Shown: positions 16,573-26,631 of the stretch, one piece after another | How the letters are laid out: every line of letters starts with the position of its first letter | How positions within the stretch are numbered: position 1 is the first letter of the stretch | Assembly: GCF_003602235.1 (NCBI RefSeq) | Contig: NZ_QZVS01000093.1 | Location: 62,001 to 126,000, forward strand | Direction of reading: 5' to 3' | Length of the DNA stretch: 64,000 nt | From: Cryobacterium melibiosiphilum | Lineage (GTDB): Bacteria; Actinomycetota; Actinomycetes; Actinomycetales; Microbacteriaceae | The notes under the pieces: model-generated | The model's input: the letters and a program-made list of their open reading frames with translations, nothing else | What the model was told of the DNA's origin: nothing | The model's database searches: none | Translations under genes and position numbers: made by a program

Positions 16573-18063
16573 CTACTTCGCGTCGACCTTGGCGGTCTCG
16601 GCGACGGGAGCGGCCTGGGCAGCGGATGCCGGCGCATCCGTCGTCGGAGCAGCGGCCTTCACCGTGGGCTTGCGCGGCGCACGGGGTGCGCGCGGGGCCG
16701 TGGTCTTGACCGGGGCCGCGGCGGCGGGGGCCGCCTCGGCCGGGGGCTTCGGACGCGATGCGAACTCCTGGAAGACCGCGCGCGGCGTCTGCGTGGCGCC
16801 GAGCGAGACGATGTCGCGGCCGAGGAAGAAGTTGTTCACCCAGCCCCAGATCACGCGGAACTTGCGCTCGAAGCTCGGCATCGCGAGGCCGTGGTAGCCG
16901 CGGTGCGCGAACCAGGCGAGAAGACCGGTCATGGCGAACTTGCCGCTCTGGAAGGCACCCACGCCGACGCCGAGGCCGGCAACGGCTCCGAGGTTCTTGT
17001 GGTTGTACTCCTTGGCGCCTTCGCCGCGCAAGACGGCGACGATGTTCTTGGCCATGAGCTTGCCCTGGCGCACAGCGTGCTGCGCGTTGGGCACGCAGTT
17101 GCCGCCGACGCCGCCGCCGCTGAGATCGGGCACGCAGCTGACGTCGCCGGCCGCCCAGGCGTCCTGCACGATGTCGTCTTCGGTTCCGACGCGCAGGTCG
17201 GCGCGGGTCTGAACCCGGCCGCGCTCTTCGATCGGAAGGTCGGTGTGACGCACGATCGACGGGTTCGCCATGACGCCGGCGGTCCAGACGATGAGGTCGG
17301 TCTCGAAGATCTCTCCGGTGGAGAGCTCGATCTTGCCGTCGACGGCACTCTTCAGCTGCGTGTCGAGGTGGATCTGCGCGCCACGGCCGGCGAGGTTCTC
17401 GATGACCCAGAGGCTCGTCTTGAGCGACACCTCGGGCATGATGCGGCCCATGGCCTCGATGAGGTGGAAGTGCGTCTCATCGAAGCTGATCTCGGGGTAC
17501 TTGGTGAGCAGCGACGTCGCGAAGGAGCGCAGCTCCGCGAAAGCCTCGATGCCGGCGAAACCGCCACCGACAACGACGAAGGTGAGCAGGCGTTCACGCT
17601 CAGGGCCGGCCGGGAGGGCCGCCGCGAGGTCGAAGTTGCGCAGCACGGTGTCGCGGATCGCGACGGCCTCTTCGATGGTCTTGAGGCCGATGGCCTGGTC
17701 GGCGACACCCGGGATCGGGAAGGTGCGCGAGACGGCGCCAGCGGTCACCACGACGATGTCGTAGGCGAACTCGTAGGGCTCACCGATCGGCGGCGTGATC
17801 GTCGCGGTCTTCTCGGCGTGGTTGATGTAGGTGACCTTGGCAGCGACAACGTTCGTCTTCTGCAGGTGACGGCGGTGAGCGACGACCGCGTGGCGCGGTT
17901 CGATGGATCCGGCAGCGACCTCGGGGAGGAAGGGCTGGTACGTCATGTACGGAAGCGGGTCAACCATGGTGACCTCGGCTTCACCGGATCGCAGCCATTT
18001 CTCAAGCTTCCACGCGGTATAAAAACCGGCGTAGCCACCACCGACGATGAGAATTTTGGGCAC
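16573..18063 (-). CDS. ndh: Type II NADH dehydrogenase (NDH-2)
   Basis: Single-subunit, non-proton-pumping NADH:quinone oxidoreductase at the inner face of the membrane. The 496-aa protein has the FAD dinucleotide fold at the N-terminus (VGGGYAG, 7-13), the NADH-binding fold (VVVGGGFAGIEAFAEL, 164-179), TAGVMANPS and the FAD-contacting WAAGDVS. A hydrophobic segment with GLLAWFAHRGYHG is the usual membrane-associating C-terminal region. Unusual is a roughly 70-residue Ala/Pro/Lys-rich tail (from SRPKPPAEAAP to the end), probably disordered. It stands alone between the S8 protease gene and its own terminator. Confidence 0.92.
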   Translation of the reverse strand: MPKILIVGGGYAGFYTAWKLEKWLRSGEAEVTMVDPLPYMTYQPFLPEVAAGSIEPRHAVVAHRRHLQKTNVVAAKVTYINHAEKTATITPPIGEPYEFAYDIVVVTAGAVSRTFPIPGVADQAIGLKTIEEAVAIRDTVLRNFDLAAALPAGPERERLLTFVVVGGGFAGIEAFAELRSFATSLLTKYPEISFDETHFHLIEAMGRIMPEVSLKTSLWVIENLAGRGAQIHLDTQLKSAVDGKIELSTGEIFETDLIVWTAGVMANPSIVRHTDLPIEERGRVQTRADLRVGTEDDIVQDAWAAGDVSCVPDLSGGGVGGNCVPNAQHAVRQGKLMAKNIVAVLRGEGAKEYNHKNLGAVAGLGVGVGAFQSGKFAMTGLLAWFAHRGYHGLAMPSFERKFRVIWGWVNNFFLGRDIVSLGATQTPRAVFQEFASRPKPPAEAAPAAAAPVKTTAPRAPRAPRKPTVKAAAPTTDAPASAAQAAPVAETAKVDAK

Positions 18064-18102
18064 GATGAAAAGGCCTCCTACATGATTCTGATGCGCGAAT
18101 GC

Positions 18103-19392
18103 TTACGGTTTTCGCCGAATTCGCCTGATATGCCGAGTGGCTCCAGTGCCGAGCAGCACTACTAGAGTACCAAATCCCACGAGCACGAGGAGCGGAACAG
18201 TAATGTACGTCACCGTGAGCGGTGTCGGCAGCCACGCGGAGACCACATTCCGTGTCGGCAGCGCCGGGTCGGGCGCTACCTCACGTGGCGGCAGCGGTTC
18301 GGCCGTCGGCACGGATTCCGTTGCGGTGTCGGCGCGACGGTGCAGGTGGATCCACTCGCTCAGCTGCTCGGCCGGGGTCTGGCCGTAGGCGCGCGGCACC
18401 GATGCGGCGACGGCTTCGGCGGCGTTGATGAGGCCGTTGCCATAGATCGGGCTCGGCACGTCGTGACCGTTGGCGTCTGCGGTCGCGACGACCCGGTTGA
18501 TGACCTCGGAGGCGTCGAGGTTCGGGTGTGCGGCCCGCACCAGTGCGACGAGGCCCGCAACGATCGGGGCCGCCGCGCTCGTACCGCCCCACTGCACGTA
18601 GCCGCCGCCCACGGTCACGCCGACCAGCTCTTCACTCGGCGCGGCGACGGCGATCGTGATGCCCTGGGTGGACGCGTCAAAACTGGCCTCCTTGCCGCGG
18701 TCGACGCCGCCGACGGTCAGCACGCCGGGCATGGTCGCCGGAGCTCCGACCTCCTCGGTGCCGCTGCCCCGGTTGCCCGCGGACGCGACGACGATCACAT
18801 CGTTGTCGAACGCGTGGAGAAACGCGCTGTCCCAGCTTTCGGGCCAGTCCAGGGTGTTGCGGGTGAGGGACATGTTGATGACGTCGGCGCCATTGTCCAC
18901 GGCCCAGCGGATGCCCTCGGCGATCTGGTCGTCGTTGCTCACGGTGGATTCGCTGGTGCCCAGGGCCACCGAGACGGCAAGGAGCGACACCTCCGGGGCA
19001 ACACCGAGCAGCCCGGATTCCTCGCCGGTGCCGCGGCCGGCCAGGAGTGATGCGGCGAGGGTACCGTGAGCGGGATTCACGCCGACCGGGGTCTGGCCGT
19101 TGGAGGAGCCGATACCCGAGACATCCGTTCCCCCGACGATGGCACCATTCAATTCGGGGATGCTGCCGTCGACTCCGGTATCGATGATCGCCACGGTGAC
19201 GCCGGCGCCTCGGGTGGTCTCCCATGCTTTCGTGAAGCCGTAATCGGTCAGCCAGTAGGACATATCGCGAATCTGGTCGGCGCGCGCCGCCGGGGCATCG
19301 AGCACGACGGAGCCGCCGACCAGGGTCAGCGCCAGGGTCAGCCCGATGCCCACGCCGATGCGGCGCCACAGCCTCGTCGCGCGTCGGGTCAT
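18103..19392 (-). CDS. Membrane-anchored S8 (subtilisin-like) serine protease
   Basis: Secreted serine protease of 429 aa with a signal peptide (about 1-38), catalytic Asp71 in AIIDTGVD, His109 in NPAHGTLAAS, oxyanion Asn207 in SAGN and Ser272 in GGTSAAAP. A C-terminal helix (about 393-415, TYITVPLLVLVGFGTLVVLLG) and basic RHIRRIRRKP tail anchor it to the membrane, giving the mycosin layout. No type VII secretion genes are nearby, so a mycosin role is not supported. Its ATG overlaps the DUF501 stop (ATGA), making it the last gene of an eno-divIC-DUF501-protease run. Confidence 0.9.
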   Translation of the reverse strand: MTRRATRLWRRIGVGIGLTLALTLVGGSVVLDAPAARADQIRDMSYWLTDYGFTKAWETTRGAGVTVAIIDTGVDGSIPELNGAIVGGTDVSGIGSSNGQTPVGVNPAHGTLAASLLAGRGTGEESGLLGVAPEVSLLAVSVALGTSESTVSNDDQIAEGIRWAVDNGADVINMSLTRNTLDWPESWDSAFLHAFDNDVIVVASAGNRGSGTEEVGAPATMPGVLTVGGVDRGKEASFDASTQGITIAVAAPSEELVGVTVGGGYVQWGGTSAAAPIVAGLVALVRAAHPNLDASEVINRVVATADANGHDVPSPIYGNGLINAAEAVAASVPRAYGQTPAEQLSEWIHLHRRADTATESVPTAEPLPPREVAPDPALPTRNVVSAWLPTPLTVTYITVPLLVLVGFGTLVVLLGTGATRHIRRIRRKP

Positions 19393-19946
19393 GCGGTGTC
19401 GGTATTCGTGGTGTCGGTATTCGTGGTGTCGGTATTCGCGGTGTAGTCGAGGCAGACGCACACGGTCGGGGACCAGTTCGCGCGGGCGAGCGCGAGGTCG
19501 CCGATCGGGTTGACGCCCGGGCCCGCCGACAGGGAGTGCGCCGCGAGGGCGTGCAGGCACTTCACCCGGGTGGGCATGCCACCCGAGGAGATGCCGGCGA
19601 TTTCGGGCACGGTCCCGAGCGTTTCACGATCGGCCAGGAAGCTCGCGTGGGCGGCGGCGTAGGCCTCGCGCACGGACTCGTCCTCGGCAAGCAACGCGTT
19701 GTACTCGTTCATGACCTGGGTCGCTTCGAGCGCGCTGATCGCGGCCGTCGCCCCGGGGTGGCAGAGGTAGTACAGCGTGGGGAAGGGCGTGCCGTCGTGC
19801 AGTCGGGGCGCGGTCGCCACCACCGTCGGGGCGCCGCAGACGCAGCGCGCGGGGATGCCGACGACGTCGCGGGCCGGGCGTCCGAGCTGGGCGGTCACGG
19901 TCGCGATGTCGGCCTCGGTGAAGGGCTCGAACGGCGGCCGGGTCAC
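19389..19946 (-). CDS. DUF501 family protein
   Basis: Protein of 185 aa with the cysteine pattern of DUF501: CVCGAPTVV near residues 34-42, LCHPGA, KCLHALAAH and a C-terminal VCVC, which suggests metal or redox chemistry. MPTRVKCLHAL and NPIGDLAL are typical of the family. Function is unknown; the gene is linked to eno and ftsB/divIC in many actinobacteria. Both ends overlap neighbours by ATGA. The last 15 residues are (NTDTT)n-type, encoded by a three-copy 15-bp tandem repeat, and look like a recent slippage product. Confidence 0.87.
   Translation of the reverse strand: MTRPPFEPFTEADIATVTAQLGRPARDVVGIPARCVCGAPTVVATAPRLHDGTPFPTLYYLCHPGATAAISALEATQVMNEYNALLAEDESVREAYAAAHASFLADRETLGTVPEIAGISSGGMPTRVKCLHALAAHSLSAGPGVNPIGDLALARANWSPTVCVCLDYTANTDTTNTDTTNTDTA
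19396..19440. repeat. Three-copy 15-bp tandem repeat at DUF501 3' end
   Basis: GTGTCGGTATTCGTG occurs twice exactly and a third time with one change. The copies encode NTDTT repeats in DUF501 and end just before the protease start codon, so copy number alters the DUF501 tail in frame. Confidence 0.95.
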
Positions 19947-20491
19947 GGGGTGACCTCGGGAACGGTGGTGCCGGGCACGGCGGCGTCAGACGTGGGGGCG
20001 GCGGCCTCGGGCGCGAGCCCGGCGGTCATCACAGAGGCAAACATGGAATCAAGCCAATCGATATCGGTGTCCTGGATTTCGGCGCTGACGGGCGGGGCAT
20101 CCGCCTGGCCGGCGGCCACCGGGAGGTCATTTATCACGAGAAAACTGATGTCCCCAGGCAGCACGTAGCTCAGTCGCTCCCGGGCCTGGGTGGTCACGAA
20201 GGTGCGGTCGTCCCAGCGGTCACGTTCGATTTCGAGGTCGTCGACCTCGGTGCGCTGGTCGTCCACGCTCGCGCTGAGCCGGTTGATCTCCTGGCGTTGT
20301 TCGGCATAGGTGCGCAGGCTCGGCGCGAGAACGACGACGGCCATCACCAGGATTCCCATCATCATCAGCGAAAAACCTGAGAAGCGGATGCCGCGCAGCC
20401 AGCCGGCGACGGGCGTTTCGACCGTATCCGGGTCGACCGGGGGCGGCGTGTTCGAACGCATACGGGAGCGGCCGGGCGGAGTGCGGCTCAC
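19943..20491 (-). CDS. FtsB/DivIC-like septum formation initiator
   Basis: Bitopic divisome protein of 182 aa. A basic, Pro-rich cytoplasmic N-terminus (1-34) precedes one transmembrane helix (about 37-56, FSGFSLMMMGILVMAVVVLA), then a coiled coil (about 58-95, EQRQEINRLSASVDDQRTEV) and the conserved end VTTQARERLSYVLPGD. A long Ala/Pro/Thr-rich C-terminal tail is typical of actinobacterial members. The family bridges FtsL and FtsQ in septal wall synthesis. It follows eno, and its stop overlaps the DUF501 start. Confidence 0.9.
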   Translation of the reverse strand: MSRTPPGRSRMRSNTPPPVDPDTVETPVAGWLRGIRFSGFSLMMMGILVMAVVVLAPSLRTYAEQRQEINRLSASVDDQRTEVDDLEIERDRWDDRTFVTTQARERLSYVLPGDISFLVINDLPVAAGQADAPPVSAEIQDTDIDWLDSMFASVMTAGLAPEAAAPTSDAAVPGTTVPEVTP

Positions 20492-20539
20492 GACGGCTCC
20501 TTTCGGCGGGACGGCTGCTGCGGGTTACGGGTGTGGGAG

Positions 20540-20570
20540 GGGTCCTCCCCGCGCGTGGCGGAGAGGACCC
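20540..20570 (-). terminator. Hairpin between eno and divIC-like gene
   Basis: Thirteen-base arms GGGTCCTCCCCGC / GCGGAGAGGACCC with one mismatch and a five-base loop. It lies 28 bp after the eno stop, so part of eno transcription may end here. No T-run. Confidence 0.55.
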
Positions 20571-20598
20571 GGTGGTGCTGGTGGTGCGGGTTTTCGTG

Positions 20599-21921
<1,323 letters not shown>

Positions 21922-21969
21922 TCAAGGAAAACAACGCTGTAATCCGGTGTCAGTCTAACCAGTGGCTCC

Positions 21970-22005
21970 GGCCGGTTCCCTGACCGGCCCGGGTGAGGGC
22001 CCGGG
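21970..22005 (-). terminator. Hairpin region after hisS
   Basis: GGCCGGT and ACCGGCC arms around a six-base loop, followed by two CCCGGG blocks that can pair with each other, directly behind the hisS stop. Confidence 0.6.
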
Positions 22006-23286
22006 TTAGGAGCCGAGTGCCTTGAATTCGAGGGCACCCACATCGACGGTGTCGTCCCCGACCATGGCGAAGCGTCCGTAGCCGGCCGCTCCGGCCCGCT
22101 CGAGGAGGGCCTTCAGGTTCTTCGTGCGCTTCTCCAGTCGCACCCGCAGGCCGGTCTCGACGAGGGCGGTCTTCAGCGCCACGAGGCGAGCCGGGTCGGC
22201 GTCTTTCTCGTGCACGAGCACCACCGCACGGTCAGCGGATGCCGCATCCGCTCCGAGCAGGTCCACGATGCGTTCGAAACCGATCGAGAAACCGCAGGCG
22301 GGGACATCCGTGCCGAGAAAACGGCCGATCATGCCGTCATAGCGGCCGCCGCCGCCGAGGGAGTAGCCGAGATCGGGATGGGCGATTTCGAAGATCGTTC
22401 CGGTGTAATAGCCCATGCCGCGCACGAGGGTCGGGTCGAAGACGAGGTCGACGCCGGGCAGGGCGGCGCGCAGTGCTTCGAGGTCGGCGAACGCGGCGGC
22501 GTCGAGCCAGGCGGGGGCCTCGCCTGCAGCGTCGGTTCCGAGCGTCCAGCCGCCGGCACCGAGGGCGGTCAGGGTCTCGGTTGCCGCGTCGGGGGTGACG
22601 CCCGCGCCGATGATGCCGAGGGCCTCGAGTTCGGCGACAACGCCGGCGACGCCGATCTTGTCGAGCTTGTCGAGGGTGATCAGGGCGCGTTCGCCGGCGT
22701 CCGCAGTGACGCCCCAGTGGGCGAGCAGCCCGGTCAGGATGCGGCGGTCGTTGATACGGATCGAGCACCCCGCGAGGCCGAGCGCGTCGAGGGTCGCGCT
22801 CGTCGCCGTGATGAGCTCGATCTCGGCGAGCGGGCCGGATTCGCCGATGATGTCGATGTCGCACTGCACGAACTGGCGAAAGCGGCCTTTCTGCGGGCGT
22901 TCGGCCCGCCAGACCGGAGCGATCTGGATTGCACGGAACACCGTCGGCAGCTCGGCGCGGTGGCTGGCATAGAAACGGGCCAGGGGCACCGTCAGGTCGA
23001 AGCGCAGGCCGAGGTCGGCGAGCGCGAGCACGTTGTCGGTGTCGGCGGCGGATGCGACATCCGCGGCGGAAAGACCGCGCTTCAGAACCGCGAAGCCGAG
23101 CTTTTCGTTGTCGCCGCCGAGGCCGGAGTGCAGGCGGGCGGAGTCCTCCATGACGGGGGTTTCGATCTCGTCGAAGCCGTGGGAGGCGAAGCTCTGCCGA
23201 ATGATGCCGAGCGCGTGCTCGCGCGCGGCCTTGTCGGCGGGGAGGAAGTCGCGCATGCCACGGGGAGGGGTTACTGGTGTCGCCAT
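22006..23286 (-). CDS. hisS: Histidine--tRNA ligase
   Basis: Class II aminoacyl-tRNA synthetase of 426 aa. N-terminal PRGMRDFLP (8-16) and motif 1 region, motif 2 VWRAERPQKGRFRQFVQ with the R-E-R core, histidine-specific motif LVRGMGYYTGTIFE, GGGGRYDGMI and motif 3 GFSIGFERI are all present, followed by the anticodon-binding domain (about 325-426). No Shine-Dalgarno sequence precedes the ATG; a GACAAT box ends a few bases upstream, so the transcript may be leaderless. Confidence 0.97.
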   Translation of the reverse strand: MATPVTPPRGMRDFLPADKAAREHALGIIRQSFASHGFDEIETPVMEDSARLHSGLGGDNEKLGFAVLKRGLSAADVASAADTDNVLALADLGLRFDLTVPLARFYASHRAELPTVFRAIQIAPVWRAERPQKGRFRQFVQCDIDIIGESGPLAEIELITATSATLDALGLAGCSIRINDRRILTGLLAHWGVTADAGERALITLDKLDKIGVAGVVAELEALGIIGAGVTPDAATETLTALGAGGWTLGTDAAGEAPAWLDAAAFADLEALRAALPGVDLVFDPTLVRGMGYYTGTIFEIAHPDLGYSLGGGGRYDGMIGRFLGTDVPACGFSIGFERIVDLLGADAASADRAVVLVHEKDADPARLVALKTALVETGLRVRLEKRTKNLKALLERAGAAGYGRFAMVGDDTVDVGALEFKALGS

Positions 23287-23431
23287 GGATTAATTGTCTC
23301 AGGTCGGGCGCGGCGGGCTGCGCCGCGGCATCCGCTTCGAGGCCGGAATCACCCCGAACGCGCGTGCGGCCTCGGATAGTGAGACCCGAATAGGGACCCC
23401 CTAGACTCGGGGTCAACCACGATCGGCAACC

Positions 23432-24382
23432 ATGGGGGACGCGATGCAGCTCGGTATTCAGGTCAGCGGCGTGAGCCGTGCTTTCGGCAGCGTTCAGGCG
23501 GTCGCCGATGCCACCCTCAGCATTCCGCCGGGCTCGGTCACGGCGCTCATCGGGCCGAACGGCTCCGGCAAGACCACCCTGATGCTGATGCTCGCGACCC
23601 TGCTCGCGCCCGACGCCGGCACCATAACGGTGAACGGCCATGACCCGGCGACGCAGCCGCAGCTGGTGCGGGCGAGCATGGGCTGGATGCCCGACGTGCT
23701 CGGCTCCTGGCCGACCCTCACCGTGCGGGCCGCGCTCGAAACCACCGGGCGCATGTACCGCCTGAGCCGACCGGCGGCAGCCGCCCGCGCCGAAGAACTC
23801 ATCGCCCTGACCGGTCTCGAAGAGCTTGCCGATCGGCCCTCGCGGGTACTGTCCCGCGGCCAGAAGCAGCGCCTGAGCCTCGCCCGAGCGCTCGTGCACT
23901 CCCCGTCGGTGCTGCTGCTCGACGAGCCGGCATCGGGCCTCGACCCGGCCGCCCGCATCAACCTGCGTGAGCTCGTGCGCCGCCTCGCCGGCGAGGGCAC
24001 CGCGGTGCTCGTCTCCAGCCACGTGCTCGCCGAGCTCGACGAGATGGCCGACGCCGCGGTGTACCTGACGAAGGGGCGCACGGCCAGCCCGGAAGCGCTC
24101 GCCCGCGCCGGTGCGAGTTCCCGGGCGTGGCGCATCCGCTCGCTCGATGCGCCGGCCCTCGCCGCAGCGCTGACGACGATCGGGGTCTCCCCCGGCATCA
24201 CGAGCGTCGACAAGCTCGGCACCCTCGTGCAGGTGACCGGGGAGGTCGCCGCCGCCGAGCTGCTCGGGCGGCTGATTCGAGCGGATGTGCCGGTGTGCGA
24301 CTTCGGCCCGGCCGTCGGCAACCTCGAACACACCTTTCTCGACCTCAACCGCCCGACCAGCACGACGGAGATCGCCTCATGA
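23432..24382 (+). CDS. ABC transporter ATP-binding protein
   Basis: ATPase of 316 aa with Walker A GPNGSGKTT (41-49), signature LSRGQKQRLSLA in place of the usual LSGGQ, Walker B LLLDEP and the SSHVLAEL switch. A C-terminal domain of about 90 residues follows, as in ABC-2 exporter ATPases of the CcmA/NatA kind. It overlaps the permease gene by ATGA. A TAGACT -10-like box lies about 25 bp upstream. MQLGIQV, four codons later, is an alternative start with GGGGGA in front. Substrate unknown. Confidence 0.88.
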   Translation: MGDAMQLGIQVSGVSRAFGSVQAVADATLSIPPGSVTALIGPNGSGKTTLMLMLATLLAPDAGTITVNGHDPATQPQLVRASMGWMPDVLGSWPTLTVRAALETTGRMYRLSRPAAAARAEELIALTGLEELADRPSRVLSRGQKQRLSLARALVHSPSVLLLDEPASGLDPAARINLRELVRRLAGEGTAVLVSSHVLAELDEMADAAVYLTKGRTASPEALARAGASSRAWRIRSLDAPALAAALTTIGVSPGITSVDKLGTLVQVTGEVAAAELLGRLIRADVPVCDFGPAVGNLEHTFLDLNRPTSTTEIAS

Positions 24383-25533
24383 CGGCCGCGACGAACACCC
24401 CCACGAACGGCGCACCCGCCGAAGGGGCGGCATCGTTCGCCGACTGGATGTCGGGCCTCTGGCTGATCGTCACCCTCGAACTGCGCCAGCGGGTGCGCGG
24501 CAAGGCCTGGTATGTGCTGCTGGGTATCTTCGTGCTGCTCGTCGCACTGGTGACGACGCTGCTCTGGTACGCGACGGCCGCAGAGTACGTGGGCGGCGGT
24601 GGCGTCTTCTCGATGATCGTGTTCTTCGTGTTGCTGCTCGGAACGCTCGTCTCGCCCGCGCTCAGCGGCAACGCCGTCAACGGCGACCGGGACGCGGGCA
24701 CCCTCGCGACCACCCAGGTGACCCTGATCAGCGCCGGACAGCTCGTGCTCGGCAAGTTCGTGGCCGCGTGGATCACCTCGCTCGCGTTTTTGGCGGCATC
24801 CGTGCCCTTTTTGATCTTCGCGGTGAGTGCCGGGGAGGTGTCGGCCGCCACGATCGGCACGTCGATCCTGGTGCTCGCGATCGAACTCGGCGTCATCGCG
24901 GCGATCGGCGTGGGGCTCTCCGGCGTGGTCATCCGGCCGCTGTTCTCGATCGTCGTGACCTACCTGCTGGTGGCAGCGCTCAGCCTCGGCACCCTCATCG
25001 CGTTCGGGCTGCTGGGAGCGGCGACCAAGGCGACGGTGACGAGCACGTTCACACCCGTGCTCAGCTCCGACTTCGACCCGGAGACCGGCGAGCAGTCCAA
25101 CGTCGTCTGTGGCGTGCCCGAGACGACGACCTACGAGACCCCGCGCTTCGACTACTACTGGTGGATTCTCGCCGCGAACCCCTACGTCGTGGTGGCGGAT
25201 GCCTCCCCCGGCGTCTTCGACGAGAACGGCTCCCCGAGCGACTCCTTCGGCTGGATCGCCGTGAGCGTGCGGCAGGCGCAGACGCCGCCGGAGCTGGCCA
25301 CGGAGTACGACGCGTGTGACGAGGCCGCGAACGGATACGACAGCTACTCGGGTGAGTATCCGGGGATGCAGGTTCCGGGCCCGACCCAGCAAGAGATCTA
25401 CGACGGCGCGCTGCCGTCCTGGTTCGTCGGGCTCGCGATTCACGTGGCGCTCGCGGTCGGCGCGCTGTTGTGGGCCTGGCGCCGCACGATCACGCCGGCC
25501 CGCCGCCTGGCCGCCGGCAGCCGCATCGCCTGA
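24379..25533 (+). CDS. ABC-2 type transporter permease
   Basis: Membrane subunit of 384 aa. A first helix (about 47-68, LLGIFVLLVALVTTLLWYA) follows LIVTLELRQRVRGKAWYVLL, then helices near 80-95, 125-145, 150-172 and 185-200. NAVNGDRDAGTLATTQVTLISAGQLVLGK is the ABC-2 coupling motif (in two pieces). A large soluble loop (about 220-350) with two cysteines faces outside before a last helix and basic tail RRTITPARRLA. The long outer loop is unusual among small exporters and resembles ABC permeases that pair with the CcmA-like ATPase upstream. Confidence 0.85.
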   Translation: MTAATNTPTNGAPAEGAASFADWMSGLWLIVTLELRQRVRGKAWYVLLGIFVLLVALVTTLLWYATAAEYVGGGGVFSMIVFFVLLLGTLVSPALSGNAVNGDRDAGTLATTQVTLISAGQLVLGKFVAAWITSLAFLAASVPFLIFAVSAGEVSAATIGTSILVLAIELGVIAAIGVGLSGVVIRPLFSIVVTYLLVAALSLGTLIAFGLLGAATKATVTSTFTPVLSSDFDPETGEQSNVVCGVPETTTYETPRFDYYWWILAANPYVVVADASPGVFDENGSPSDSFGWIAVSVRQAQTPPELATEYDACDEAANGYDSYSGEYPGMQVPGPTQQEIYDGALPSWFVGLAIHVALAVGALLWAWRRTITPARRLAAGSRIA

Positions 25534-25564
25534 GGCCTCCCGCAGTCCGAGGGTCGGCCCACTT

Positions 25565-25636
25565 GGTTTCGACCAGCGCGCTTCGCGCGCAGGCTCAACC
25601 GGCGAGATCGGTCCCGCTGGTGGCGCGGTCGAAACC
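25565..25636. repeat. 72-bp intergenic element with inverted GGTTTCGACC ends
   Basis: Perfect inverted termini GGTTTCGACC / GGTCGAAACC flank a stretch with AGGCTCAACCGG and a GCGCGCTTCGCGCGC hairpin. It fills the gap between convergent permease and mazG genes. A decayed related sequence, GGTTGAGATCTCGACAAG, lies near 63.2 kb. Confidence 0.7.
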
Positions 25637-25675
25637 CCGCAAGACGACCTACGGAATCCCGCCGCAGGGTTCTCC

Positions 25676-26404
25676 TTAGGAGCGGGGGAGGCCGATGATG
25701 CCGGCGTCGAAGGCATCCTCTGAAGCGGGAGCGGCGGCATCCGTCGCGGAGGTCGTCTCGTGGTCGCGGATCTCGGACTGCAGGTCGCGCAGCGCGGTGC
25801 GCAGAGACCGCTCGGCGTCGAGGCCGCGGGCCTTGGCCGCCGAGACGATCGCGAGCAGCAACGGGCCGAGATCGTCTTCGCTCTCGATCTGGAGCGGGAA
25901 AGACGTGTCCACCTCGAGCAGGCCGATCTTCTGGGCGCGACCGAGCACCTTGTCGGCCAGGGCCAGCGCGGGCATGCCGAGCGGGATTCCGTCGAGCACG
26001 CTCGTGCGCTCGGGCTTCTCCTCGGCCTTGAACCCGTCCCAGGCGGCCGAGACGTCCGCCGCGGTGGCGAGGGTCAGGTCGCCGAAAACGTGCGGATGCC
26101 GCCCGATCATTTTCGCGTTCAGGTGCGCGGCGACGTCTTGAATGTCGAAATTCTCACCCGGGGTCTTCGAGGCGAGGTCGGCGTGGAAGAGCACCTGGTA
26201 GAGCACGTCGCCGAGCTCCTCGAGCAGTTCCTCGCGGGTGCCGCCCTCGATCGCCTCGATCAGTTCATGGCTTTCCTCGACGAGGTACTGCACGAGCGAG
26301 GCGTGCGTCTGGTCGGCGTCCCACGCGCATCCGCCCGGGCCGCGCAGCACGGCGACGGTCTGAATGAGGGTGTCGAGCGGGCTCGGGGCATGCGGCGTGG
26401 TCAT
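25676..26404 (-). CDS. mazG: MazG family nucleoside triphosphate pyrophosphohydrolase
   Basis: Hydrolyses NTPs to NMP and PPi, cleaning damaged nucleotides. Of 242 aa, the first half carries GGCAWDADQTHASLVQYL, the metal-binding EESHELIEAIE and EELLEELGDVLYQVLFHA, then HPHVFGD and AAWDGFKAEEK, all MazG landmarks. Only one clear catalytic MazG domain is present; the second half is a degenerate repeat (EDDLGPLLLAIVSAAKARGLDAE). ATG start with AAGGAG six bases upstream. It is divergent from nhaA. Confidence 0.93.
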   Translation of the reverse strand: MTTPHAPSPLDTLIQTVAVLRGPGGCAWDADQTHASLVQYLVEESHELIEAIEGGTREELLEELGDVLYQVLFHADLASKTPGENFDIQDVAAHLNAKMIGRHPHVFGDLTLATAADVSAAWDGFKAEEKPERTSVLDGIPLGMPALALADKVLGRAQKIGLLEVDTSFPLQIESEDDLGPLLLAIVSAAKARGLDAERSLRTALRDLQSEIRDHETTSATDAAAPASEDAFDAGIIGLPRS

Positions 26405-26631
26405 GAAAACTCCTTGGGCGAGACGGTCCTTCAATCGTAGGCGGGCTCTCGCCGTGGTCACCGTCGAGTCGTTCGCGCTGCTGAACCGCCTCGCTCAAAT
26501 CGCTGGAATATCACCCGCTGCTAAACTGGGGAGTGCGTGCCGACCACTCAGGCCCTCCGCGCCTCATTCATCCGGCTCCCTCACTCGGCACTAATCCGGC
26601 GGCGCGACCGCTGGGCAGACTGGCTCCCCCC

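Noticed and set aside
18103..19392. Mycosin of a type VII secretion system
   Set aside because: The protease has the mycosin layout, but no EccB-E, EsxA/B or PPE-like genes are in the window.
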